From the IMG/VR virus record IMGVR_UViG_3300034524_000048, positions 1-46,687 of that record: a stretch of DNA of 46,687 bases; one strand, written 5' to 3'. This DNA comes from a virus. Position 1 is the stretch's first letter. Each line of letters starts with the position of its first letter. The position numbers and the translations under genes were made by a program. The notes under the pieces are model-generated. The model did no database searches, had not been told where the DNA came from, and saw only the letters and a program-made list of their open reading frames with translations. Below, piece by piece: positions 23,466 to 32,133 of the stretch.

Positions 23466-23855
23466 TTATTCAAACATTGTTTTAAGATAGATGCCTTTTT
23501 TTCGAAGTTCATCCGAATCAGCTTCAGTCATCGTGTAACCGTCCGCTACCGTCAAGGCATCCTCGTTTAAGTTCCCCATTGCATAAACAGCTACAAATAC
23601 ATCTGCATCCGTTCCTACTACAGTATCCTCACACAAAACACAATCCGCCGTCAGTTCTTCTTCTGCATCAGCGGCTGTACCTAAGATGACAAGTTTGTTG
23701 TCAACATTTGATTTCGCAAGCACCGTCCCACGCGCATACGCCGTTTCTTCCGCAAGCAGTCTGATTGTTCCAGACTGGACAAGCGGTGCCGGTGTCAATC
23801 CCGCTAAGAGATTGTCATATTCCATTGTTCCAACTGTCCTATAAAGATCACTCAT
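23466..23855 (-). CDS. Head decoration protein (lambda gpD-like)
   Basis: The 129-residue protein contains the beta-tulip features of gpD-like proteins: TIRLLAEETAYARGTVLAKS and ADCVLCEDTVVGTDADVFVAVYAMGNLNEDAL. It stabilises the expanded capsid. It lies directly between protease/scaffold and capsid genes, as in lambda C-D-E. Confidence 0.9.
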   Translation of the reverse strand: MSDLYRTVGTMEYDNLLAGLTPAPLVQSGTIRLLAEETAYARGTVLAKSNVDNKLVILGTAADAEEELTADCVLCEDTVVGTDADVFVAVYAMGNLNEDALTVADGYTMTEADSDELRKKGIYLKTMFE

Positions 23856-23866
23856 CCCTTACCTCC

Positions 23867-24280
23867 TCACTCATTTTTTTCTTGCACTTTTTTCACTGCG
23901 GCTCTTCCCGCTTTGATTTTTTGTTCTCCCGTCATTTCACCGATCGGCTCTTCAGGAGTCTCTGCCGCCGGAACATCTTTTGCCCCCGACGCTTTAAAAT
24001 CTTCCATCAAGTCCCCCAAAGCGCCGTTTCCTGCTTTTGACGCTTTCTGCGCTTCTCTGTAGGCAAATTCCTGCGCCGAGCAAGCTGTTTTCCCATACTT
24101 TGCTTCTTCGACGGCTTCATCGTCGTACATCGCTGCGATTGCGTCGATTTGTGAAATTCGCGTCCTTTCCGATTCCACAGCGCTTGCCTGCATTTCTTTT
24201 GCCTCTGCTTTCGCTTCTTTCACCAGTTGTTCCGCGAGATCAGGATTCTCCACGCGAAGTTCTTCAAGATTTTTTGCCAT
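23867..24280 (-). CDS. Nested scaffold protein (Nu3-like internal start)
   Basis: Inside the protease gene an in-frame ATG (codon 270) is preceded by a strong RBS (GAGGAGGG, 7 bases). The 137-residue product starts MAKNLEELRVENPDL and is nearly all helical, like capsid scaffolds. Lambda makes Nu3 from gene C in just this way. Internal initiation is inferred from the RBS and domain border. Confidence 0.78.
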   Translation of the reverse strand: MAKNLEELRVENPDLAEQLVKEAKAEAKEMQASAVESERTRISQIDAIAAMYDDEAVEEAKYGKTACSAQEFAYREAQKASKAGNGALGDLMEDFKASGAKDVPAAETPEEPIGEMTGEQKIKAGRAAVKKVQEKNE

Positions 24281-25087
24281 TATGGCACCCTCCTCTTTAC
24301 CGGATTGTCCCGGTTCGTTTTTATTTTTATCGCCCGCCATAAATGCGGCGTTCGTCATGCCCGTTGCTTTTGTCATCTTTGCAAATGCTTGCATCGACAT
24401 TGGCATTGGAATTCCATTTACGAACATCGCATGATTGACTTCGCTTGCCTGAAATACAATGTCTTGATTATCATCGTCTATAAGTTTGTCTGCAAATCCC
24501 GCATCTACAATTTCTTGACCGACTAAAAATGCGGGGCCTTGCATCATTTCAAGTAATTCTTCTTCCGATTTTCCCGTTCTTTTTTTATAGATTTCGACTT
24601 GCGCTTTGTCTGTTGCATCAAAGCCTTTCAGTTCGCTTCGAAGTTCGCTCGCATTATAGGCTCCCCATAAATACGTCCAGCATTCATGGATCATGTACTG
24701 ACTTGATGCATAAACCCATACCTCGTCAGCTGCACAAGCTATATGTGTTCCGCCAGACATTGCTGCTCCGTCTATAATCGCGGTTTTATAAGCTTGAGTG
24801 CTCTTCAATCGGTTATGAATCACCGTCGAAACATTTGAATCTCCACCCAAGCTGTTGATGCGCATGACCAGTTTTTGAGCAGATTCAATTGTCTTTAAAT
24901 CCTCTAAAAACTCATCGAGCGTAATAAAATTCCCTTTGATTTCTTCGCCCGTCCAATAATCAATCGGCCTCGACTCCAAAATTGTTCCATAGAATATAAT
25001 TACCGCTTCTTGACTTTCCGCGTTCATGCTCATTGTGTAAGACGCCCTCTTTATATTTACGTCTTTACTTTTTTTAATCATTCCCAC
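23867..25087 (-). CDS. Prohead protease fused to scaffold (lambda gpC-like)
   Basis: The 406-residue protein has an N-terminal ClpP/SppA-like serine protease domain (about 25-205) with GAAMSGGTHIA (Ser111) and MIHEC (His134). A linker follows, then a helical scaffold domain (270-406). A GTG start (25087) is used because AAGGAGG lies 8 bases upstream; it overlaps the portal gene. It matures the procapsid by cleaving scaffold and portal. Confidence 0.92.
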   Translation of the reverse strand: MGMIKKSKDVNIKRASYTMSMNAESQEAVIIFYGTILESRPIDYWTGEEIKGNFITLDEFLEDLKTIESAQKLVMRINSLGGDSNVSTVIHNRLKSTQAYKTAIIDGAAMSGGTHIACAADEVWVYASSQYMIHECWTYLWGAYNASELRSELKGFDATDKAQVEIYKKRTGKSEEELLEMMQGPAFLVGQEIVDAGFADKLIDDDNQDIVFQASEVNHAMFVNGIPMPMSMQAFAKMTKATGMTNAAFMAGDKNKNEPGQSGKEEGAIMAKNLEELRVENPDLAEQLVKEAKAEAKEMQASAVESERTRISQIDAIAAMYDDEAVEEAKYGKTACSAQEFAYREAQKASKAGNGALGDLMEDFKASGAKDVPAAETPEEPIGEMTGEQKIKAGRAAVKKVQEKNE

Positions 25088-26666
25088 TTGTTCCGCCTCC
25101 TTCGTCTGCTAAGACAGCCATATACGTTCCTCCACCTGCGTTTTTGAGTTTCTCATTTTCAAGCGCGAGCTGTTCTACATTTGCTTCCCAGTCTCCGCCT
25201 CCTTGTTCGCGCGTCACTTGCTCGTGCGTTTTAAATCCACGGTCCACCGCCATGATGGCCGCTTTTCCGTCTTTAACCGGATCAAGTTGCCCTGGTACCG
25301 GTCCTATCCACTGGGCACCGCACCACGCGCTTCGGATCATTGGATCTGTGAAGAAACCAGGTGCTTTTATTCTTCCAAGCGCTACCGCTTCAGTGAGCCA
25401 AATTTCATAAGTAGGTTGGCAAAAGCCATTTTCAACAATGTCTCTTCTTCGTTTGATTGCTTCCCATAATTCTAGTAAAGCGGCTCTTGATGCCGAATAA
25501 GATGCGTTAAATTCTTTTACCAATACATCTCTCGGTATTTCTAGCGCCGATCCCACTAATTGTGCTGTAGTTTTTACAAAGTTTTCAAATGCCGTCGTCG
25601 GTATATTTGGATTTCCGAATTTTACATCTTCTCCATCCTCAAGATGCAATACCGTTCCAGCTCCCATCTCATATTCGTTTTCGCTTTGTGAGATATTCTC
25701 AGGTTCATCTCCCGGTATACCGTATATATCTCCCGATCCCGTTTCATTAATTGGTATATCCCCTGTATCCGCTCTACTTGTCGTAATCCATGCTGTGAAA
25801 AAAGATTGTATAAGCGCACCCATCAATTCACTTTCTGTATATCTTCTGAGTTGCAAGAGCGGCTCGATCACCTGAGCGAGATAGGTTATTCCTCTGTACT
25901 GATCGCACCGCTCGCTATCCATTACGTGCAGAATATTTGGGAGTCCTGATTTTTTCCCATACGCCTCTACACGCGTCCAATCGGTTTTTTCAAAAGTGAT
26001 CTGATTTGGATAGGTGCTTCTGATGTGATAAGCAACGACCATCCCGTTAGCATCCACTTCTATCCCGTCAAATATTTTATTTCCGGTGGTTTTATTCTTT
26101 CCGTCTGTGCGCATCGGCGAGTATGCCGAAATTGTATCTGACGGCGTTGCCACTCTGTCCGCTTCGATCAAATGCAATCTCAAAGAATATGGGTTATTAA
26201 CTCTTTTGTCATATCGCTTTACAACCGCCATGACGTCACCACTTATTAGCCACGACATAACCACCAATTGTTGCATAGCTTTAAAGTTGTTCATTCCTGT
26301 TGCATCGCAATTTTCTTTCTTGCTTGCCCACAGGTTAAATTCTGCTTCTGTTTTGCGTTGCCATTTCTTTGCAGCTTCAGGAGACATCCCTAAAATTTCA
26401 CGATTGATTGTGCTTTTCAAAGAAAGCCCTTTTCCTATGATTTTCGTTCTGTTTATGTTAATTGCAGATGTCGCCATCGGCGCAGACATGTAGAGTGCTC
26501 TCCCGCGCTGCCTGAGTGTATATTGATTCCAGTCTATATCTTCTCTAGGCGATCCACTGTTTGCATTAAATCCTTTCAGCGCCCGTTTCGTTCTGCTTGC
26601 ACCTGCATCGCTATATCCTTTTGCTTGTATTCCGCCCCTTGTGGCAGTTCTTCTTCTGTTGCTCAT
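25074..26666 (-). CDS. Portal protein (lambda family)
   Basis: The 530-residue protein matches lambda-type portals: an N-terminal NPREDIDW-like segment (SPREDIDWNQYTLRQRGRALY), SGDVMAVVKRYD, and RYTESELMGALIQSFFT. It forms the dodecameric DNA channel at one capsid vertex. It follows the gpW-like connector gene after a 100-bp spacer containing a large hairpin. GGAGGA precedes ATG 26666. Confidence 0.95.
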   Translation of the reverse strand: MSNRRRTATRGGIQAKGYSDAGASRTKRALKGFNANSGSPREDIDWNQYTLRQRGRALYMSAPMATSAININRTKIIGKGLSLKSTINREILGMSPEAAKKWQRKTEAEFNLWASKKENCDATGMNNFKAMQQLVVMSWLISGDVMAVVKRYDKRVNNPYSLRLHLIEADRVATPSDTISAYSPMRTDGKNKTTGNKIFDGIEVDANGMVVAYHIRSTYPNQITFEKTDWTRVEAYGKKSGLPNILHVMDSERCDQYRGITYLAQVIEPLLQLRRYTESELMGALIQSFFTAWITTSRADTGDIPINETGSGDIYGIPGDEPENISQSENEYEMGAGTVLHLEDGEDVKFGNPNIPTTAFENFVKTTAQLVGSALEIPRDVLVKEFNASYSASRAALLELWEAIKRRRDIVENGFCQPTYEIWLTEAVALGRIKAPGFFTDPMIRSAWCGAQWIGPVPGQLDPVKDGKAAIMAVDRGFKTHEQVTREQGGGDWEANVEQLALENEKLKNAGGGTYMAVLADEGGGTSGND

Positions 26667-26693
26667 AAATCCTCCTACGGTTTATGTATATAT

Positions 26694-26736
26694 AGGCCGA
26701 AAAGCGGTGAAAGGAGTAAAGCCCGCCTTTCGGCCT
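26694..26736 (-). other. Large hairpin in the late mRNA upstream of the portal gene
   Basis: AGGCCGAAA(AGCGG) at 26694-26707 pairs with (CCGCC)TTTCGGCCT at 26723-26736, giving a 9-bp perfect stem plus an inner GC stem. There is no T-run on the minus strand, so it is not an ordinary late-strand terminator. It could be a processing or stability element that separates terminase from head expression. Confidence 0.55.
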
Positions 26737-26766
26737 TTTGGAAAAAGCTCTAAGGCTTTGTTCCTG

Positions 26767-27024
26767 TTACCAATTTCGAGGCACGATTGAGAATGCTTTT
26801 CTCGGCCTCTTTCCTTGCGTTAATTTCGTGAGTTCATCAACCTTTTTCTCTGCATGTTCAATTTCGTTTGCGAGTGTATTGAGGTCAAATTTCGTAATTT
26901 CTCTGTCATCAATGGTGTAGCTTTTTACTCCACCATCCACTAATGCTAAATATGCCTCTCTTTTTTTCGACAATGCCGTTTTCCAAAATTCAAGGCGTTC
27001 TTTTAATTCGGTTAAATCTGCCAC
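26767..27024 (-). CDS. DUF6148/gpW-like head-tail connector
   Basis: The 85-residue protein has two helices and a short beta hairpin with SYTIDDREITKFDLNTLANEIEHAEKKV and an RPRKAFSIVPRNW end, typical of the DUF6148/gpW-like family located between terminase and portal. GTG 27024 with AGGTGG is chosen as start because TerL ends at 27033. It probably helps to stabilise packaged DNA, as lambda gpW does. Confidence 0.8.
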   Translation of the reverse strand: MADLTELKERLEFWKTALSKKREAYLALVDGGVKSYTIDDREITKFDLNTLANEIEHAEKKVDELTKLTQGKRPRKAFSIVPRNW

Positions 27025-27032
27025 TTTACCAC

Positions 27033-28982
27033 CTACCAATCTTCTCTATTTCCAACCGCTTTGTTCGGCATTACTTTTTTGCGCGTTTTCTTTTTTGATC
27101 GTTCCGTCTTTGGCTGAATTTCCACAGGCTTCCCGGCTTTTTTATTTCTTGCCGCGAGAAGTCTCTTTTCAATCGCGTCGAGATTTGCTGGCAATGCTTT
27201 AAATGCTGCAAGTGCATAGTTCCTACAGTCAAGCGCTTCGTTTCGTTCGTGACCCGGTATTTTCTCCCACTGCCACGGGTTCTTTTTTTCTGCTATATAG
27301 ACAAGTCTTTCCGATAGCAATCCTTTGAAATAGGCCGCTCCGTAATCTTCGCGTTTCGGAAAATGACAGTATTTCGATCCAGGTACCTTTACCTTTAAAC
27401 TGTCCATTATGATCTGTTTTCCTGCACTTACACCAAGTTGATATTGCCAGCATGTACCTATATGCTTCTTTTGTTTGTCCAAAATCTTTTGTTTCTTAGG
27501 AGGTGCTGTATACGGTACATCCGCACTCGATGACCCTTTGATTGCAAATACCTTTTTTCCTATACGCGCGTTGCAACGCTGCCTAACATCTTGCGTAAAG
27601 TGTCCACCTTCATCGATAAAGGTCATTGATATTTTTAGCCCCAGTTCATCTTCAAATTTATATATTTTGTCGATTGCATCATCAAGTCTTTGCCACGTCA
27701 AATCTTCGTCAGGTCTTCCCATGATGATTCCTTTTCGGATTCCCCACGTTTCACCAAAGTGCCCGTGGCCAATTACTTCATATTCCAGTCGATCATCCTG
27801 CGTGTCAACTCCACATGTGAGCACGAGCACCCCATCAGGTAGCTCTATCTGAGTTCCATCTTCACGTTCTCCATAATCTTCACGGCGTTTCAACAAGCTG
27901 TCTTCATCTTCAATGTCGCCTCTATCTTCCCAGAGTTCGCCAAATCTCGTATTATAAACAACTTGTAGTTTTGCGCTATCGCCCAGTGCCTCTAAATACT
28001 CTGTTATGATTGCTTCCCATGTTTGCCACGGACTCACAAAAGCATTAAGCCAAAATGAGCGTACACCTTTTTTATAAGCATCTGGATTTTCTGCGATCCA
28101 CTTCGACGGCTCCCGCTTCATTTCTTTTTCAGTTGATATGCTCCCGCATTCCCGGCAAATATACCAAACGTTTGTAACTGTGTAAGTCTTTTTTCCTGCC
28201 ACTATTTTTTCATCATATTCGTATCTGATTTGCTCGAATTTAATGTTGTGGTATTCTCCACAATGCGGACACCTCGTGCACCAGCGTTCCATTGTGCCTT
28301 CAATAAATGATTTCTCAATCGCCGAAGCACCTTTGATCGTCGGCGTTGAAACTTCTACGGCTTTCGAATTGTAAAACGTCATTTGACGCGCAGTTGCAAG
28401 TTTCCAAGGATCGCCTTCTTTACCTGCCGACGCTGCCCATCTGTCGCGCTCATCGCCTAATATATATCTGATTGGTTTCGAAGCGAGGGCACTTGCTTCC
28501 ATTGAACCGCAAAGCGTGAGTATTCCACCCGGATAATTTTTTTGAAGAATCGTATTGCCACTGTCTCTACTTTTAGGGTCTGATACTTTTTCGTTAAGTG
28601 ATTTTGAATCTCGGATCATTGGCGCAATTCTAAGTTTTGAATATTCTTTTGCCTCTGTTACTTTTGGATGAATAAAAAGAATGCTCCCCGGGTCCTGATC
28701 GACAATGTATCCAATGATATTATTCAAAAGTTCACTTTTCCCAACTTGCGACGACGAGACCATCACTATTCTTTTTACTTTTGCATCCGTAAACGCATCC
28801 ATCGGCCCTTGGAGGTAGGGCGTTCTATATGTCCGCCACGGCCCCGGTTCTGCACTTGCTTCCGGTGATAGCCGCCTTTTTTTATCTGCCCACTCTGTGA
28901 CCGTTAAATTTTCAGGTGGCTTTATTGCAGCAATTACTTTTGCGATTGCTGCATTTAATTTTGTTTCTTCAACTTTCGTCAT
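27033..28982 (-). CDS. Terminase large subunit (GpA family)
   Basis: The 649-residue protein has an ATPase domain with VSSSQVGKSELLNN (about residues 75-88; Walker A-like), CxxC pairs (WCTRCPHCGEYH, WYICRECGSI) and a C-terminal nuclease domain (VDTQDDRLEYEVIGHG). It translocates and cuts concatemeric DNA. It overlaps the small-subunit gene by 14 bp. GpA-type terminases usually make cohesive ends. Confidence 0.95.
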   Translation of the reverse strand: MTKVEETKLNAAIAKVIAAIKPPENLTVTEWADKKRRLSPEASAEPGPWRTYRTPYLQGPMDAFTDAKVKRIVMVSSSQVGKSELLNNIIGYIVDQDPGSILFIHPKVTEAKEYSKLRIAPMIRDSKSLNEKVSDPKSRDSGNTILQKNYPGGILTLCGSMEASALASKPIRYILGDERDRWAASAGKEGDPWKLATARQMTFYNSKAVEVSTPTIKGASAIEKSFIEGTMERWCTRCPHCGEYHNIKFEQIRYEYDEKIVAGKKTYTVTNVWYICRECGSISTEKEMKREPSKWIAENPDAYKKGVRSFWLNAFVSPWQTWEAIITEYLEALGDSAKLQVVYNTRFGELWEDRGDIEDEDSLLKRREDYGEREDGTQIELPDGVLVLTCGVDTQDDRLEYEVIGHGHFGETWGIRKGIIMGRPDEDLTWQRLDDAIDKIYKFEDELGLKISMTFIDEGGHFTQDVRQRCNARIGKKVFAIKGSSSADVPYTAPPKKQKILDKQKKHIGTCWQYQLGVSAGKQIIMDSLKVKVPGSKYCHFPKREDYGAAYFKGLLSERLVYIAEKKNPWQWEKIPGHERNEALDCRNYALAAFKALPANLDAIEKRLLAARNKKAGKPVEIQPKTERSKKKTRKKVMPNKAVGNREDW

Positions 28983-29586
28983 CTGGATTTGTGTCTAATG
29001 CATCCCATCGCCGCCGTTCTCGTACGCGCTCTTCGTATTTCTTAGAGTCGTATTTGTATTGCGACAGTTCCTCCATGATTTTAAACACTTCTGCTTTTAT
29101 GAGTTCTGCGGCTTCTGCCGCTGTTTCTGCGTTTTTTACATCGACAGCAAGACGACCCGGCAACGCAATCATCATTCCTCTAACTGCGTAAATCAGGTCT
29201 TCTGTCATTTTCGCAACGTCTTCCGACCTGTGCATTTTCCCCTGGACTTCTTCTGCTTCCATCTCAGCTATGATCGCTTTTGATTTTTTTATTCTAGCTT
29301 CCGCTTCTGCTTTTTCAATTTCCGATTCGGATATTTCGAAATTTTCTTCTTTTGTCCGCTCTTCGATCATATTGCAATAGGCCATTATTGTTTCTTTCGC
29401 TTCAAACATCATCCCGTGTTTTGTTCGATGCTTTGTGAGGGTCCCCTTGCTGACGAGTTGACCAATCCATTGATTACTTTTTCCTGTCATCGCACAAATG
29501 TCTGCCGTTTTTATGTAAAGTGGGTAACCTGATTTTTTTACATAAATTGCGTCATTTTCTACAATGACTTTTTCAGCTTCCGACAA
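28969..29586 (-). CDS. Terminase small subunit (Nu1-like)
   Basis: The 205-residue protein has an N-terminal winged helix-turn-helix (IKTADICAMTGKSNQWIGQL, about residues 26-45) and a long charged helical region, as in lambda Nu1 relatives. It binds the cos region and recruits the large subunit. The start is a TTG with GGGGAGA upstream; the next in-frame ATG lies inside the HTH. It opens the late operon. Confidence 0.88.
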   Translation of the reverse strand: MSEAEKVIVENDAIYVKKSGYPLYIKTADICAMTGKSNQWIGQLVSKGTLTKHRTKHGMMFEAKETIMAYCNMIEERTKEENFEISESEIEKAEAEARIKKSKAIIAEMEAEEVQGKMHRSEDVAKMTEDLIYAVRGMMIALPGRLAVDVKNAETAAEAAELIKAEVFKIMEELSQYKYDSKKYEERVRERRRWDALDTNPDDES

Positions 29587-29730
29587 ATGTGCTCTCCCCT
29601 TTCAATCTATTGATTTTTCTTTATTCTGTAAGTTTTATACAGTTCTTCAATTATTGCCTTTTTGCTTGTTTTTCATCAAAAAATCAATTAAAGTGGTTTC
29701 AAAAAAATTTTCACTAACTAGGCGTGATTT

Positions 29731-29752
29731 GGGGCCGTAGCACCCGCAGGCC
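29731..29752. other. Candidate cos region in the 300-bp gap before terminase
   Basis: The gap 29587-29886 is AT-rich except for a GC-rich island here (GGGGCCGTAGCACCCGC) with GGG...CCC dyad character. Lambda-type phages with Nu1/GpA terminases carry cos directly upstream of the small-subunit gene. This is a positional candidate only; the nick sites cannot be read from the sequence. No gene is seen in the gap. Confidence 0.35.
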
Positions 29753-29802
29753 TTTATATTACTTTGTCACAGTACCTTTTTTATTTTCGATTCTTTGCAA
29801 AC

Positions 29803-29837
29803 AAAAGAGATCGCCTTTGTCATATGCGATCTCTTTT
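29803..29837 (-). terminator. Strong terminator between early and late regions
   Basis: A perfect 12-bp stem (AAAAGAGATCGC 29803-29814 with GCGATCTCTTTT 29826-29837) ends in T-runs on both strands. It lies about 40-75 bases downstream of the candidate late promoter, in the position of lambda tR'. The palindromes CGGGTATACCCG (29848-29859) and CCGATA/TATCGG (29863-29877) lie just before it. Confidence 0.8.
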
Positions 29838-29885
29838 GCTGGCAAACCGGGTATACCCGTTGCCGATACACTATCGGTTATTTGT

Positions 29886-29917
29886 ATTATACGACGGAAT
29901 CACTGCCATTTACTGCC
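29886..29917 (-). promoter_or_regulatory. Candidate activator-dependent late promoter
   Basis: On the minus strand TATAAT (29891-29886) has no -35 box. Instead two direct GGCAGT hexamers spaced exactly 10 bp (29917-29912 and 29907-29902) cover the -25 to -38 region. This suits an activator binding on one face of DNA. It overlaps the 3' end of the regulator gene that may supply the activator. Confidence 0.42.
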
Positions 29918-30330
29918 GTCTTTTGTGTGTCCGATAGAATGCGATATACTTGACGCTCTGAATATCCCGTCATGTACATAATTTGAGATATTGGCATACC
30001 CTTGATTTTTAGCATGACAACCTTTATATGCGTCCGATCTGCACTTGACACACAGTCTTCAAGTCTTTTTCTTTGACCTGTCAACGCATGGAGTTCTTCT
30101 CTCTCCGATTTGATTTCTGTTTTCACTCTATTGATCTCATCGGCGAGTTCAAATACGTCTGGTAGTTCTTTATTTGTTCTTGCTTTTCCGATCTCAAACG
30201 ATACCGCCTTTAAATCGCGTGGCGCATAAGTACTGATTAGCTTATTGAGTTTTCTTTCCAATGAGGCGATGTATGACTGTGTTGCCTCAATATCATTTGT
30301 AAGCCGTCTGTACTCTTCAATAAATTCCAT
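29887..30330 (-). CDS. Late transcription regulator (DUF1492/ArpU-like)
   Basis: The 147-residue protein has an N-terminal coiled coil (about 10-45, 65-95) and a C-terminal sigma-factor-region-4-like HTH (MLKIKGMPISQIMYMTGYSERQVYRIL, about 106-132). Proteins of this type close the early operon of Firmicutes phages and switch on late transcription. AGAGGAGG precedes the ATG. Its own 3' end contains the candidate late promoter. Confidence 0.82.
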   Translation of the reverse strand: MEFIEEYRRLTNDIEATQSYIASLERKLNKLISTYAPRDLKAVSFEIGKARTNKELPDVFELADEINRVKTEIKSEREELHALTGQRKRLEDCVSSADRTHIKVVMLKIKGMPISQIMYMTGYSERQVYRILSDTQKTAVNGSDSVV

Positions 30331-30363
30331 TCAGCCTCCTCTAATGGTCTCTGCTTTAAATAA

Positions 30364-30786
30364 TCAAAATGGAACATCATCGTCATCCATGTCTGGATAA
30401 TCCTCAAAATTTGTACTTTCAAACATTTGATCTTCTTTCTTCTTTTCTCCGCGTTCGATAAATTCAACGTGATTCGCAAGCACTTCAGTCGTATAATGTG
30501 TCTCTCCCGAATTACTCTTGTATGATCCCGTTTGAATTGAGCCTCTAACAGCGACCATTTTACCTTTCGAAAGATACAGTGAACAGTTTTCAGCTCGCTT
30601 TCCCCAAACGACAATTCGTATAAAATCTGCCGTTGGTCTGCCTTGGCTTTCGAACTCTTGCTTCTTTTCCCGTGTCAAGCCTTTATCGATCGCCATTGTG
30701 AAATTTGCCACTGCCATTCCACTTCCCGGAACAAATCTAAGTTCGGGATCGCGTGCAAGGCGTCCAATCAATATGACACTATTCAT
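30364..30786 (-). CDS. ssb: Single-stranded DNA-binding protein
   Basis: The 140-residue protein begins MNSVILIGRLARDPELR, has the OB-fold TADFIRIVVWGKRAENCSLYLSKG and GSIQTGSYKSN segments, and ends in the acidic tip MDDDDVPF that recruits replication partners. It coats single-stranded DNA during phage replication. It overlaps the DUF4406 gene by 8 bp. Confidence 0.97.
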   Translation of the reverse strand: MNSVILIGRLARDPELRFVPGSGMAVANFTMAIDKGLTREKKQEFESQGRPTADFIRIVVWGKRAENCSLYLSKGKMVAVRGSIQTGSYKSNSGETHYTTEVLANHVEFIERGEKKKEDQMFESTNFEDYPDMDDDDVPF

Positions 30787-31591
30787 ACACCTTCACCCCC
30801 TTTAGGCTTTTGTTTGGGTTTATTCCTTCTGAATGTACAACTATTTCATTCCAAGAAGTAGCAGAACCGCCGTCAGCTTCGGCGATAATTCTCGTTCTTC
30901 CGCCGTCAAAACATTTGAACTTACGCGATTCAAACTCTGTGTTAATTTTATCTAAATGTCTCAAACGCCAATTGCCATTCCAATCTTTAACCCACACCAG
31001 AATATCCTCTTTTTGTGCCCTCTCGTTCAACTCCTCAAAAAACTTCCTGTCAAGTTCTTCTTGAGTGGGCTGCGGGCGTTCTTCTAATGAATTTTCCCAG
31101 TCGATGTTTAAAACCCCTGACACTTTGCTAACGATTTCCCATTTCGCATCAGAAAACCATGTCACACCACTTTTTTTAGGTTTTTTTGAATAAACGCAAA
31201 TCTCTCCGTCTTTGTCGACAGCAACCCAATTATATTCGCTAGACACTTTATTCCAGTTGTACAAAGTCCTTGTTTTCTCGATTTCCCCAACTTTTAGTTC
31301 CATTTCAAACAAGAGTTCTTTCCCCATTTTCTTTGCAAGTTCGTGTTCGATCTTTGCGCCTCTGCTGTCTTTCCAGTCCTCTAAAAATAAGATCGCCTCA
31401 CATTCCCGAAGCATTGCAGACGACATTGCAATGTATTGTTCCCACGTGAATCCTTCCTCCGGCAACCACGCTGGGTTAACTACGTTGTATCCCCTTTTTT
31501 TCATTGTGATTTCCCAGTATTTAAACTTTTCTTTATAATTCGGATCACCCGTGATTTTCCCCGCGATGTAAAGCGTTTTTTTATTTGGCAT
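30779..31591 (-). CDS. DUF4406 protein (nucleoside deoxyribosyltransferase-like) with C-terminal extension
   Basis: Residues 1-95 match DUF4406: LYIAGKITGDPNYKEKF, a VVNPAW motif and RECEAILFLEDWKDSRGAKIEHELA. The fold is that of nucleoside 2-deoxyribosyltransferases, so action on nucleotides is possible. The remaining 170 residues are a separate Trp-rich part without recognised motif. It lies directly before ssb, consistent with nucleotide or DNA metabolism. Confidence 0.82.
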   Translation of the reverse strand: MPNKKTLYIAGKITGDPNYKEKFKYWEITMKKRGYNVVNPAWLPEEGFTWEQYIAMSSAMLRECEAILFLEDWKDSRGAKIEHELAKKMGKELLFEMELKVGEIEKTRTLYNWNKVSSEYNWVAVDKDGEICVYSKKPKKSGVTWFSDAKWEIVSKVSGVLNIDWENSLEERPQPTQEELDRKFFEELNERAQKEDILVWVKDWNGNWRLRHLDKINTEFESRKFKCFDGGRTRIIAEADGGSATSWNEIVVHSEGINPNKSLKGVKVYE

Positions 31592-32110
31592 TCACACACC
31601 TATCCTTTCAATTTGATTTTTATAAATCAGTTCTTCAACCGGCTCTGTGCTCGCGTCATCATACAGCGTGCATTTTATTAAGTTTCTGCGCATATCCTCT
31701 GTCGTGTATCCTCTCATTCCTCTAAACGGTCCTTTGAATACTTTTAAATAGATAGGTTTTGATTCCTCACATTTTTGTGTCTTGATTTCATTTTTTGAAA
31801 TGAAACCTTTTTTTCTCAACCGATCTAATGTTGATACATAAGACCCGTAGCTGATTCCCATTTCTTTGCTATTTTGACGTGCGCTTAATGCTCCGTTGTA
31901 TTTTTCAACAAATGCTTTTTCTCTCAAAGTGAGCGACTCATCCGGATAAATAAGCATATTAGCTTTGTTTAAAATTCTCATTATGCTCGTCGCTCTGACG
32001 CCTGTTGCTTTTTCAATCTCCCACAGCTCAGGTGCTTTTCCGTGTTCTCCGTCGTACTTAATAATAAAATCAAGTATGGCGCGTTTGTTTTCATGATTTT
32101 TATTTTCCAA
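31592..32110 (-). CDS. Winged-helix regulator of the early operon
   Basis: The 172-residue protein has an N-terminal winged HTH (RAILDFIIKYDGEHGKAPELWEIEKATGV, LexA-like) and a second HTH-like unit (NGALSARQNSKEMGISYGSYVSTLDRLRKKGFI). No protease motif is present. The start is TTG 32110 with GGAGG six bases upstream. Target unknown; it may act on early or late phage promoters. Confidence 0.68.
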   Translation of the reverse strand: MENKNHENKRAILDFIIKYDGEHGKAPELWEIEKATGVRATSIMRILNKANMLIYPDESLTLREKAFVEKYNGALSARQNSKEMGISYGSYVSTLDRLRKKGFISKNEIKTQKCEESKPIYLKVFKGPFRGMRGYTTEDMRRNLIKCTLYDDASTEPVEELIYKNQIERIGV

Positions 32111-32133
32111 GGCATCCTCCTTCTCGTTTGATT

